Shown piece after piece: positions 1 to 6,930 of a DNA stretch of 22,169 nt. Numbering within the stretch: position 1 is the first letter of the stretch; each line of letters opens with the position of its first letter. The translations under genes and the position numbers were made by a program. Location of the stretch: assembly GCA_021734045.1 (NCBI GenBank), contig JAIPJR010000050.1, positions 1 to 22,169 of the forward strand, in the 5' to 3' direction. The DNA is from Fidelibacterota bacterium (GTDB taxonomy: Bacteria; Fidelibacterota; UBA8477). The notes beneath the pieces are model-generated. The model ran no database searches, was not told the origin of the DNA, and worked only from the letters and a program-made list of their open reading frames with translations.

Positions 1-2
1 GC

Positions 3-1754
3 CAGGGTAGTTCCAGCGGTTCGCTCAGTTTTATTAATCTGGACTTTGTGGATAATGTGACCTTTTCTACCGGCGGATTTGGTGCACAGTATGGTGATAA
101 GATGTCCTCCACGCTAACCCTGGACCTGGCACCTGGGCGTCGTGACCGGTTGGGTACCAAGGGTCTGGTCTCTGCAACCCAATATGGTTTGAATCTGGAA
201 GGTCCTATTACTGACAATGGCTCCTTCATCTTCTCGGCTCGTCGCAGCTACCTGGATCTGATTTTCAAAGCAGCCGGTGTCCCTTTCGTCCCGGTGTATA
301 CCGATTTCAATCTGGTGGCCCAATATGACATTTCGCCGCGTGAGAGATTGGTGGTCCTGGGGTTTGCCGCACTGGATAATGTGGACCGGGATTTAACCAC
401 ACCCGAAAACCGGCTGTTTAATGCAGCCGTTATGGACAATACCCAGCGGCAGTGGATTGGCGGTGTGAACTACCGACGACTTATCACCAATGGCTACCTG
501 GATCTCACCTTCAACACCAATTTGAATCAATATCGCTTCGCACAAGCGGACCAAAATCTGGTGCGCTATTTCCAAAGTTCTGCAAATGAACGGGAAATCG
601 CGTTCAAGGCTCAGCCGTTTATCAAACTCAACCGACGGATCGGCTTGTTATCGGGCGTTAGCGTGAAAGCCATTACCAATGAAAATACCACCACATTCGC
701 AGACACCATCTACAACCGTAGCGGTAATGCCGTCTCCCGATCAATTTTGGGATTGCCTGCTGTGAATACGACTGATCGTACAGGTGTGAAGGGGGCTGCA
801 TTTTCTGAGTTACGGTGGGTTTTAACCGAAAGATTGCGGATAGATGCTGGCTTGCGTGTGGATTACTATTCCTACCTTGGCAACCCGGTTTATATGGCAC
901 CGCGCTTCACAGTGGAGTACGCCGCAACCAATCGCCTGAAAACCACCTTCAGCGTGGGTGAGTATTATCAGTCACCTGCCAATGTGTGGTTGAATAATCC
1001 CGCCAATTCCCAACTAAAGGCGTTGCGGAATACCATGACAATCGCAGGCTGGGATTATCTGCTCCGTGATGATTTGAAGCTCTCCATGGAAGGCTATCAT
1101 AAGGCCTACCGCGATCTCCCCACCGGTACCATTCCCGGTGTGAATGACTATCTGGTGATTACCAACGCGGGCACAGGTTACGGTGGCTCGGAAGATGATT
1201 TTCAATCCTTTGGTTATTCAAAACTGGTTTCCAATGGAACCGGCCGGGCTTATGGTGCGGAAATCCTGCTTCAGAAAAAATTCTCTCTGATTCCCAGCTA
1301 CTACCAGGCCAGTCTGTCCTGGGGAAAATCTGAATACACCGCCGGCGATGGTAAAACCTATCCGGGACAGTGGGATCAGCGCTGGATATTCAACTTGTCG
1401 GGCGGCTTTAAATTCAATCGCAATTGGGAATTGAGTGCCAAATATCGGTATTACACCGGTGTGCCCTACACGCCCGTGTATAAACCGGCAGAAAATCCCG
1501 TCAATCCCGGAGAAATCTCAAACCTGCCTTCTGAATACCTGACAGCGCGGCTGGCGGCAGGTAACCAAACCGATATCCGTCTGGATCGCTATTTTTACCT
1601 GAGTAACTGGACGGCAATTTTTTATATCGATATTCAGAATGTCTTTGATGCGCGTACACAGGTACGACCCAGCTACGATTTTCGTACCGAAACCGTCAGT
1701 GACCGGACTTCCATCGGGATTCTGCCCTCCATCGGTGTGAATATGGAATTCTGA
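3..1754 (+). CDS. TonB-dependent outer-membrane receptor, C-terminal part (5' end outside window)
   Basis: The reading frame is open from the left edge (codons from base 3), so the start lies outside and 583 codons remain. The first residues (QGSSSGSLSFINLDFVDNVT, followed by STGGFGAQYGDKMSS) look like the end of a TonB plug domain, where the plug joins the barrel. The rest alternates short polar turns with aromatic-rich strands such as RLRIDAGLRVDYYS, NWELSAKYRYYTGVPYTP and YLSNWTAIFYIDIQNVFDAR, typical of a 22-strand barrel. It ends in Phe (GVNMEF), the usual outer-membrane insertion signal. The family imports siderophores, cobalamin, glycans or peptides using TonB energy. The substrate cannot be read here, and no SusD-like partner follows. 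It ends in a terminator and faces a convergent gene. Confidence is high for the family and nil for the substrate. Confidence 0.9.
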   Translation, partial: QGSSSGSLSFINLDFVDNVTFSTGGFGAQYGDKMSSTLTLDLAPGRRDRLGTKGLVSATQYGLNLEGPITDNGSFIFSARRSYLDLIFKAAGVPFVPVYTDFNLVAQYDISPRERLVVLGFAALDNVDRDLTTPENRLFNAAVMDNTQRQWIGGVNYRRLITNGYLDLTFNTNLNQYRFAQADQNLVRYFQSSANEREIAFKAQPFIKLNRRIGLLSGVSVKAITNENTTTFADTIYNRSGNAVSRSILGLPAVNTTDRTGVKGAAFSELRWVLTERLRIDAGLRVDYYSYLGNPVYMAPRFTVEYAATNRLKTTFSVGEYYQSPANVWLNNPANSQLKALRNTMTIAGWDYLLRDDLKLSMEGYHKAYRDLPTGTIPGVNDYLVITNAGTGYGGSEDDFQSFGYSKLVSNGTGRAYGAEILLQKKFSLIPSYYQASLSWGKSEYTAGDGKTYPGQWDQRWIFNLSGGFKFNRNWELSAKYRYYTGVPYTPVYKPAENPVNPGEISNLPSEYLTARLAAGNQTDIRLDRYFYLSNWTAIFYIDIQNVFDARTQVRPSYDFRTETVSDRTSIGILPSIGVNMEF

Positions 1755-1790
1755 TCCCTGCTGAAAAAAAAACCGGTGATTCCAGCATTC

Positions 1791-1828
1791 GAGGGGAGGT
1801 TAACAGACCTCCTCTTTCATTTTCATTT
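1791..1828 (+). terminator. Intrinsic terminator after the TonB-dependent receptor
   Basis: An 8-bp stem (GGGGAGGT at 1793-1800 with ACCTCCTC at 1807-1814, including one G-T wobble) closes a 6-base loop. It is followed by a T-rich run interrupted by CA (TTTCATTTTCATTT). It sits 37 bases after the receptor stop and in front of the convergent minus-strand gene, as expected for a plus-strand terminator. Confidence 0.7.
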
Positions 1829-1850
1829 CGAAGTTAAGTGCCGGATGGTT

Positions 1851-2378
1851 TCACCCGGTGGATTTGGTTTGCTGCTTAAATCGGTTTCGGATTTCATGAA
1901 ATACGGAATGGTAAGTGGTTTCACAAAAGTCTGGAAAACTCCATTCGAACGGATGCCATTCTCCCTTGCGGAAGTACAGTGTCAGATCCGCGTAATATCC
2001 GTCCCGCAGGTAAATCTTCTGCCAGTTGGGTTTGGCGGAGGCCAGCACCACTTTGTCAAAGTCCAGGTAACCGATATCCAGATTCACGGTGCGGTTGCCA
2101 TTCCGTGCCAATTTGTCTTCCACTGTATTGGTGGCGTCCTTGTAGATGGCCAGATTCCCAGCGGAGGAGAGCTCTTCAAAACTCACAAACAACCGGCGCA
2201 GGTTCGCGCCCATCTCCTTCTCATAATAATCGGTCACCCGGAAGGGGAATGGTTCACTTTGAAAATCAATGTTGCCGAATGCAGCTTCACAGCCGGCCAG
2301 CGCCCGTTCCAATGCCACATCATCGGCATATAAAACTGCGATAAAATATTTCACCCTGGGGGATTCACCGGGTTGCAT
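1851..2378 (-). CDS. DUF4416 family protein
   Basis: This 175-residue soluble protein is recognised as DUF4416 from its opening (VKYFIAVLYADD), from FPFRVTDYYEKEMGANLRRLFVSFEEL near residues 44-70, and from the C-terminal LASAKPNWQKIYLRDGYYADLTLYF. The family is about 170-180 residues long, so the gene looks complete. It is common in anaerobic and thermophilic bacteria and has no established biochemical role. A GGAG ribosome site (in CAGGAGACGGAA) precedes the ATG at 2378. The start lies inside the end of the upstream N-acetyltransferase-like gene (14-base overlap), so the two are very probably cotranscribed and perhaps translationally coupled. No function is proposed. Confidence 0.85.
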   Translation of the reverse strand: MQPGESPRVKYFIAVLYADDVALERALAGCEAAFGNIDFQSEPFPFRVTDYYEKEMGANLRRLFVSFEELSSAGNLAIYKDATNTVEDKLARNGNRTVNLDIGYLDFDKVVLASAKPNWQKIYLRDGYYADLTLYFRKGEWHPFEWSFPDFCETTYHSVFHEIRNRFKQQTKSTG

Positions 2379-3234
2379 TTCCGTCTCCTGTATTGGTTAG
2401 TTTCTTGATTTGATTTTGTCGTAATGCCAAACGGGCAGCCTCTACGATACTCAGATCAATCCCGAAGGATGTCTGAATGGTCTGCTCCACCGAGTTTTGA
2501 TTTCGAACTTTTTGGACACCATCCGTACGAGTAATCCGCAGGTAATCATTATGAATATAGACCATGCCTGTGGGTGTTATCTGAGTCAGGATCAGCCCGT
2601 TCATTGACGGTAGCGTAAAAGAATGTTGCCAGCGTCGGGCGTATGTTTCCCAGTCCAGTGGCTTTGGATTAAAACGGTAGCGCCAGGTCGCCTGACGCTT
2701 ACGCCAGGTATAGACGCTGAATGTCTCCTGTTCCGGGTCACCGCGCAGTTCCACACTCAGGTGGGGATAGTCCAGGCGTTGGGAATGACGTGGCAATAAG
2801 GGCAGCGGCTGGTGGATGAGATAGCCGGGGTCTAACAGAAAGCGCATGCCCTGAAAACGGATAAGGACGGCTGAATGAACATTTTTACCCCAGTTCATCT
2901 CCGCCGTCACAGGATGGGCTTCATAATTCAAATACTGTAAAATTGTAGTCAGGAAAAAGGTCAGAGCGTAGCAGGTGCCACCCAGGTGTTGGCTTTCGAA
3001 ACTCTCCCACACCGTATCGGGCATGCGGAGTGGTGGCGCATCGGGGTGCTGATTCAGCATAATGATTTTGGAGAGATTTTCGTAGGGCAGACGGGCAAAT
3101 GAGCGTGACAGTTCGGCCAGATGCGCCAATGATGGCCGGGGAGCCTCCCAACGATGCCGGGCTAAAAATTCGGTTACCACCCCCGCGTACCGACCGGGGT
3201 CCAGGACTGGAGCGATGAGAGACTGTGACATCAT
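2365..3234 (-). CDS. Arylamine N-acetyltransferase-like (NAT fold) protein
   Basis: A 289-residue protein of the NAT superfamily. The family transfers acetyl or acyl groups from CoA to arylamines, hydrazines or natural-product amines through a Cys-His-Asp triad. A triad is visible: Cys88 in HLGGTCYAL (the family's RGGxCxE region), His120 in NVHSAVLI and Asp135 in FLLDPGY. RLPYENLSK near residues 49-56 matches the conserved (I)PFENL segment. The Arg of RGG is replaced by Leu and the residue after CxE is Leu, so the protein is divergent and classical arylamine activity is uncertain. The start chosen is the first of two adjacent ATGs at 3234. A TTG 36 bases further upstream would add an unconvincing extension. 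It overlaps the DUF4416 gene by 14 bases. Confidence 0.75.
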   Translation of the reverse strand: MMSQSLIAPVLDPGRYAGVVTEFLARHRWEAPRPSLAHLAELSRSFARLPYENLSKIIMLNQHPDAPPLRMPDTVWESFESQHLGGTCYALTFFLTTILQYLNYEAHPVTAEMNWGKNVHSAVLIRFQGMRFLLDPGYLIHQPLPLLPRHSQRLDYPHLSVELRGDPEQETFSVYTWRKRQATWRYRFNPKPLDWETYARRWQHSFTLPSMNGLILTQITPTGMVYIHNDYLRITRTDGVQKVRNQNSVEQTIQTSFGIDLSIVEAARLALRQNQIKKLTNTGDGNATR

Positions 3235-3472
3235 TACGTCTAAATTCCACCAGTAACAGGCGGTAACCAAGGAGATTTAAAGCATTAACAGCCGCTGCGC
3301 TTTGACGCAGAATTCGTGGAATCCCAACGGCGGTGGGAAAAGGACTTTACCTCATAAGCGATGTACCTGTATAGAGAGTACAAGCACGTATCCGTGGTGG
3401 AATAACCAGCGAGGCGGGGTAAGGGCACGTTTCATCCTTTGGAAAATTGTCAGTCTGATTAGTTTATTCGTG
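3235..3472. other. Divergent intergenic region between the NAT-like gene and ndh
   Basis: This 238-base gap must hold the promoters for both divergent genes, but no convincing -35/-10 pair stands out. A short hairpin is present (CTGCG at 3295-3299 with CGCAG at 3306-3310). A ribosome-site-like AAGGAG occurs near 3269 but has no matching start codon. No coding sequence is supported. Confidence 0.4.
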
Positions 3473-4789
3473 ATGAAGAAAGTCATCATTGTCGGAGGCG
3501 GATTCGCAGGTTTGAACGCCGCCAGGGTGTTGGGAAACCGGAAAGAATTTCAGGTGACCCTCATCGATTCACGCAATCACCATTTGTTTCAACCGCTGCT
3601 TTATCAGGTTGCCATGGCGGGGCTTAGTCCGGCGGAAATCGCGCGTCCCATTCGGGAAATGTTGGGGAAATACCACAATGTGCGGGTTTTGCAGGGTACG
3701 GTGCAATCGGTGAGACCAGATAAACGCCGTGTTATCACCGATTTCGGTGAATTGGGATACGATTATCTTATTCTGGCGGGTGGTGCCAAGCACACCTACT
3801 TCAGTCATCCGGAATGGGAAGAGCACGCACCGGGACTCAAAACCATTGAGCAGGCCACGGAAATCCGTCGCCGGGTGCTGATGGCCTTTGAAAAAGCCGA
3901 GCGGGAAAATGACCCGGCGGATCAAAAAAAGCATCTGACTTTTGTCATTGTGGGTGGTGGGCCCACTGGTGTGGAGTTGGCTGGCGCAATCGGTGAGATG
4001 AGCCGGTTCACCATTGCCCGTGATTTCCGTCAGATTGATCCCAAACTGACCCGGGTGATACTCATTGAAGCGGGACCGCGCATACTACCTTCATTTTCCA
4101 AAGAATCCGCCAGTAAAGCCACCCGGGATTTGGAAAAATTGGGTGTCCAGGTTTGGACCTCCAGCATGGTCACCGGTGTGAATCATGATGGTGTGGAAGT
4201 GGGGGAGGAGCGGGTTAAGGCTGCCACGGTACTCTGGGCTGCCGGGGTGAAAGCATCCCATTTGAACGCGGATTTGGATGCGCCTTCGGATGCGTCCGGG
4301 CGCGTGGTGGTTGAACCGGATTTGAGTTTAAAAAATCATCCGGAAATTTTTGTGTGCGGGGATCAGGCAGCAGTTATTCCCCAAGGTGGGGAACAACCAT
4401 TGCCAGGACTGGCACCGGTAGCATTGCAGCAGGGGCGCTATGTCGCCAAACTGTTGATCCGCAAAGAAAGAGGCCGTCCCGGGAAGCCATTCTCCTATCG
4501 GGATAAGGGCCAAATGGCTACGATTGGACGAAGTCGTGCAGTGGCAGAGTTCGGCAGATTCAGAATCAGTGGGTTTTTTGCCTGGGTTACCTGGTTGCTG
4601 GTTCATATCTACTATCTCACCGGATTTAAAAATCGTCTGTTTGTGGTCATCCAGTGGGCGTGGGCATACCTGACTTTTGATCGCGGTGCCCGGTTGATTG
4701 TGGGGAAGGACTGGCGGTTTTATACCGACCTTGAGAAATCAGGTGCGAGCAAAGACAATCAACATGACATGCGGGTGCACGAGTCATAA
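3473..4789 (+). CDS. ndh: Type II NADH:quinone oxidoreductase (NDH-2)
   Basis: A 438-residue single-subunit flavoenzyme that oxidises NADH and reduces membrane quinone without pumping protons. The N-terminal FAD-binding motif is VIIVGGGFAGL (residues 4-14). The NADH-binding motif is VIVGGGPTGVELAGAI (from about residue 158). The second FAD contact is VCGDQAAV (about 294-301), followed by the ALQQGRYVA quinone-site segment. The C-terminal hydrophobic and amphipathic part (FFAWVTWLLVHIYYLTGFKN, then QWAWAYLTFDRGARLI) fits membrane attachment. The ATG at 3473 places the FAD motif at the normal distance. A longer frame from 3302 would add 57 residues of low-complexity, non-family sequence and is rejected. 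No clear ribosome site precedes the ATG, so a GTG directly upstream or weak initiation remains possible. Confidence 0.92.
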   Translation: MKKVIIVGGGFAGLNAARVLGNRKEFQVTLIDSRNHHLFQPLLYQVAMAGLSPAEIARPIREMLGKYHNVRVLQGTVQSVRPDKRRVITDFGELGYDYLILAGGAKHTYFSHPEWEEHAPGLKTIEQATEIRRRVLMAFEKAERENDPADQKKHLTFVIVGGGPTGVELAGAIGEMSRFTIARDFRQIDPKLTRVILIEAGPRILPSFSKESASKATRDLEKLGVQVWTSSMVTGVNHDGVEVGEERVKAATVLWAAGVKASHLNADLDAPSDASGRVVVEPDLSLKNHPEIFVCGDQAAVIPQGGEQPLPGLAPVALQQGRYVAKLLIRKERGRPGKPFSYRDKGQMATIGRSRAVAEFGRFRISGFFAWVTWLLVHIYYLTGFKNRLFVVIQWAWAYLTFDRGARLIVGKDWRFYTDLEKSGASKDNQHDMRVHES

Positions 4790-4881
4790 TCCTTTCGCGA
4801 GTGCGAAAAAATGAGTGGTATTGCTAATCAACCCGGGAAAATGCTGTGGAAAAGCGTCCCGGGGCAAGCAGGGAGGTCTGT

Positions 4882-5280
4882 ATGGTTTTCAGTATGATCA
4901 ACTGGTGGGCGGTGCTGGTGTGTGTGATTTTTGCATTCATCAGTGGTGCTGTCTGGTATAGTCCAAAAACCTTCTTCTCCGCCTGGTGGACAGCTATTGG
5001 CAAGGAAAGTGACCCCGAAGGAAATGGAATGACCTGGGTGTTACTAACCATTTCTACTGTTGTGCAGGTCAGTTTCGCTGCCGCGGTGATAACATCCCTC
5101 AATGTCCAGACACCCGGGTCAGGCTTACTCACCGGATTTTTCATCTGGCTGGGATTTGTGGCAACATCGGGACTCACTAACAAACTGTTTGCGGGGCAGT
5201 TAAAAGCCTGGTTCATTGAGACGGCAAATCACCTGATTAATTTCCTGGTGTTTGGGTTGATCATGGGGCTTTGGCACTAA
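4882..5280 (+). CDS. DUF1761 family small membrane protein
   Basis: A 132-residue protein with four hydrophobic segments: INWWAVLVCVIFAFISGAVW, VLLTISTVVQVSFAAAVI, GLLTGFFIWLGFVATSGLTN and ANHLINFLVFGLIMGLW. The opening NWWAVLV with GAVWYSPKTFFSAWW, and the closing AGQLKAWFIETANHLINFLVFGLIMG, match DUF1761. That family of about 130-140 residues has no known function. The ATG at 4882 is chosen because GGGAGG at 4871-4876 sits five bases before it. The frame extends 36 bases upstream, but without a better ribosome site. The gene follows ndh by 92 bases and may be read from it, although nothing shows a functional connection. Confidence 0.82.
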   Translation: MVFSMINWWAVLVCVIFAFISGAVWYSPKTFFSAWWTAIGKESDPEGNGMTWVLLTISTVVQVSFAAAVITSLNVQTPGSGLLTGFFIWLGFVATSGLTNKLFAGQLKAWFIETANHLINFLVFGLIMGLWH

Positions 5281-5340
5281 GCAGCGAGCAGCTCTGAGTC
5301 AGTACCTGCTGGCTCTAAACTTGCTTTTAGAATATGAGTG

Positions 5341-5383
5341 TATAATCCAGGGGTTATTTTAAGACATATATCCCCGGGGGAGG
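5341..5383 (+). promoter_or_regulatory. Candidate -10 box and strong ribosome binding site of the first binding-protein gene
   Basis: A perfect TATAAT lies at 5341-5346, and a GGGGGAGG ribosome site at 5376-5383 precedes the ATG at 5388. No good -35 is found at 16-18 bases (the sequence there is AACTTG). TTGCTT occurs at a 14-base distance. The -10 call is therefore moderate and the ribosome site is firm. Confidence 0.5.
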
Positions 5384-5387
5384 TATC

Positions 5388-6461
5388 ATGGCACTCATCA
5401 CCAATAAGAGAACACCTTCCGGAAGCAGCTGGCGCGAATTCTTTCGATACACGCTAGTCTTATTCATTCTGCTGGGGCTCATTATTTATGCCTTGCTTTC
5501 AGCCTGGTTAGGCGGGCGCGGTTCGGGCACCCGGTCAGTTGTGATTTACGGTTTCAGCATTTTGGGCGATGTCATGGATAAGGCTGTATTGCCCGCATTC
5601 CAGCAGCAATGGTATGAGAAAACCGGTGAAGAGATTGGCTTCATCACCTCCTTTGCCGGATCAGGTGAAATTACCAGCCAGCTGGTGCAGGGGGTTCCTG
5701 CAGATATCGCCATCCTTTCCACCGAATCGGATGCCATCATTCTCATGGAGAAGGGCGTAATCCCCGGCCCTACCTGGAAAAACCTGCCCTATGCAGGTGT
5801 TCTTAACCAGTCACCCATGGTCATTTTAGTCCGGCCGGGTAATCCTCATCAGATAGCAGATTTTTCTGATTTGGTGAGTGGAGATTTTGAGTTGATTCAT
5901 CCCCATCCGCTCACATCCGGGGGTGCACGCTGGGCTATTTTGGCTGAGTACGGTTCTGCGTGGTTTACCTCTGGCCGTCCTGATCTGGCGATCCAGCAAC
6001 TCACCGGGATTTGGCATCAGGTCGGCGAAATGCCGGTTTCCGCCCGGGTCGCACTGAATAATTTCCGGAATGGGGTGGGTGATGTTTTTATTACCTATGA
6101 GCAAAGTTTTCTTAGGGAAACTTCACTTGAAAACCTGGCGTGTGACGTTGTTTATCCCCGCAGCACCATATTCACCGAACACACGGTTGTGCGTCTGGAT
6201 AGGCACATTAAGGCAGGTCATGAAGCGCTGGTGGATCGGCTCCTGCAATTTCTTTGGAGTCGGGAGGCACAGGAGATTTTTGTCCACCACGGTTTTAGAA
6301 GTGTTGATGCGGCTTTAAACGAGCTGAACCCGGCATTCGGGATGATTGAAAAACCCTTTACGGTAGAGAATTTAGGTGGCTGGCGAGTGGCAGATCAGAC
6401 CATTATTAGGGATGTGTGGCGAGATAAAATTTTTTCGCAGATAGCGAATACTCACAACTAA
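5388..6461 (+). CDS. Sulfate/thiosulfate-type ABC transporter substrate-binding protein, N-terminally membrane-anchored
   Basis: This 357-residue protein belongs to the sulfate/thiosulfate (Sbp/CysP) periplasmic binding family. The segments FAGSGEITSQLVQGVPADIA (about 86-105), HPLTSGGARWAILAEYG (about 171-187), NGVGDVFITYEQSFL and the C-terminal EIFVHHGFRSVD correspond to the family's anion-binding and hinge regions. The N-terminus has a basic stretch and a hydrophobic helix (about residues 20-42, YTLVLFILLGLIIYALLSAW) with no lipobox Cys, so it is either a signal anchor or a long signal peptide. It is about 20% longer at the N-terminus than classical Sbp. It lies upstream of the c-di-AMP riboswitch and so is probably expressed separately from the main transporter operon. 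It has a second, more typical relative 1.1 kb downstream. Confidence 0.85.
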   Translation: MALITNKRTPSGSSWREFFRYTLVLFILLGLIIYALLSAWLGGRGSGTRSVVIYGFSILGDVMDKAVLPAFQQQWYEKTGEEIGFITSFAGSGEITSQLVQGVPADIAILSTESDAIILMEKGVIPGPTWKNLPYAGVLNQSPMVILVRPGNPHQIADFSDLVSGDFELIHPHPLTSGGARWAILAEYGSAWFTSGRPDLAIQQLTGIWHQVGEMPVSARVALNNFRNGVGDVFITYEQSFLRETSLENLACDVVYPRSTIFTEHTVVRLDRHIKAGHEALVDRLLQFLWSREAQEIFVHHGFRSVDAALNELNPAFGMIEKPFTVENLGGWRVADQTIIRDVWRDKIFSQIANTHN

Positions 6462-6500
6462 AAGTGAGGGGAATCCGGTGTGTGAAATTGTAAATTAAAG

Positions 6501-6536
6501 CATAATTTGAAGGAGGAATGAAACAGCCTGCACAAT
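6501..6536 (+). promoter_or_regulatory. Candidate promoter of the riboswitch-controlled operon
   Basis: TTGAAG (6507-6512) and CACAAT (6531-6536) are 18 bases apart. An alternative -10, CATAAT (6501-6506), lies slightly upstream but has no visible -35. Either would start transcription before the riboswitch aptamer at 6590. The match is weak, and position is the main support. Confidence 0.3.
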
Positions 6537-6589
6537 ATCAAACCATAGCCAGAGGGGCGGACATTTCCGCGCCAATGGTCAAAAATACT

Positions 6590-6718
6590 AAATGTCTGTC
6601 GCCGAATCGGTCCGCCTTTGGCGCACCGAACGGGGAACCCACTTAAAAGGGGTGAATCCCGCACCAGCGTGAGGAGTACCTTCTCACTCCAACCCGTCAG
6701 CTAACCCCGTAGGCATTT
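6590..6718 (+). ncRNA. c-di-AMP riboswitch (ydaO/yuaA class) aptamer
   Basis: Several conserved blocks of the ydaO/yuaA (c-di-AMP) aptamer appear in the correct order. They are GCCGAATC (6601-6608), GGGGAACCCA (6632-6641), GGGGTGAATC (6649-6658), and AACCCGTCAGCTAACC followed by CCGTAGGC (from 6691). The P1 helix closes perfectly: AAATGTCT at 6590-6597 pairs with AGGCATTT at 6711-6718. The next stem pairs 6608-6616 with 6620-6628 (one C-C mismatch). ACCC at 6637-6640 pairs with GGGT at 6650-6653, and GTGAG at 6669-6673 pairs with CTCAC at 6683-6687. The class senses cyclic di-AMP and usually turns expression off when the ligand is bound. The terminator just downstream fits that mode. It leads into the DUF2490-sbp-cysTWA unit. 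Confidence 0.92.
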
Positions 6719-6740
6719 GAAGGGACGCCGAAGCCGAACT

Positions 6741-6775
6741 CAGGGCGCAGACGACAATGCAGCCCTGTTTTTATA
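6741..6775 (+). terminator. Riboswitch expression platform: intrinsic terminator
   Basis: CAGGGC (6741-6746) pairs with GCCCTG (6762-6767). The stem is continued by GCA with TGC around a bulged A and closes an 8-base loop. TTTTTAT follows directly. The hairpin starts 22 bases after the aptamer's P1 helix and 190 bases before the first gene, so it can only act on the leader transcript. This is the arrangement of an attenuating c-di-AMP off-switch. The competing antiterminator pairing is not obvious by eye. Confidence 0.85.
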
Positions 6776-6778
6776 TAT

Positions 6779-6837
6779 GGACAGATCTTTCCGGGAGCGT
6801 GAATGTAAATTATACGGAAACGACAGAAAGATTGTCC
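6779..6837 (+). other. Long stem-loop in the operon leader, downstream of the riboswitch terminator
   Basis: GGACA (6779-6783) plus ATCTTTC (6785-6791) pairs with GAAAGAT (6826-6832) plus TGTCC (6833-6837). This gives 12 base pairs with a single bulged G at 6784. The 34-base loop could form a smaller internal pairing (CCG with CGG), and TTTCCG can alternatively pair with CGGAAA at 6815-6820. No T-run follows, so it is not a terminator. It could be a stability or processing element of the antiterminated transcript. Confidence 0.55.
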
Positions 6838-6930
6838 CTTCCTAAGCGCTGTGTGCGTTCTAATAGGACGTTTATGATATCAATGTGGATGATGAGTAAA
6901 TGAACAGCAAAAAGATGAAGGATTGAGCAA

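Noticed and set aside
1776-2333. 185-codon plus-strand frame
   Set aside because: It is antisense to the DUF4416 gene, which has clear family motifs and a good ribosome site.
3302-3472. 57-residue N-terminal extension of the NADH dehydrogenase
   Set aside because: The FAD motif is normally within the first 15 residues, and the extension is unlike the family and has a TTG start.
4796-4863. Hairpins after ndh (TTTCGC with GCGAAA; CCCGGG at 4832-4837 with CCCGGG at 4858-4863) as terminators
   Set aside because: Neither is followed by a T-run on either strand. They may be structural but cannot be called terminators.
6518-6646. A 42-codon frame starting right after AAGGAGG in the riboswitch leader
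   Set aside because: Only one base separates the ribosome-site-like sequence from the ATG, and most of the frame lies in the structured, conserved aptamer. The base conservation is explained by the RNA.
6590-6718. Cobalamin riboswitch as an alternative reading of the conserved leader
   Set aside because: The B12-box and the adenosylcobalamin core order are absent, whereas the order GCCGAATC, GGGGAACCCA, GGGGTGAATC, CCCGTCAGCTAACC is that of the c-di-AMP class.
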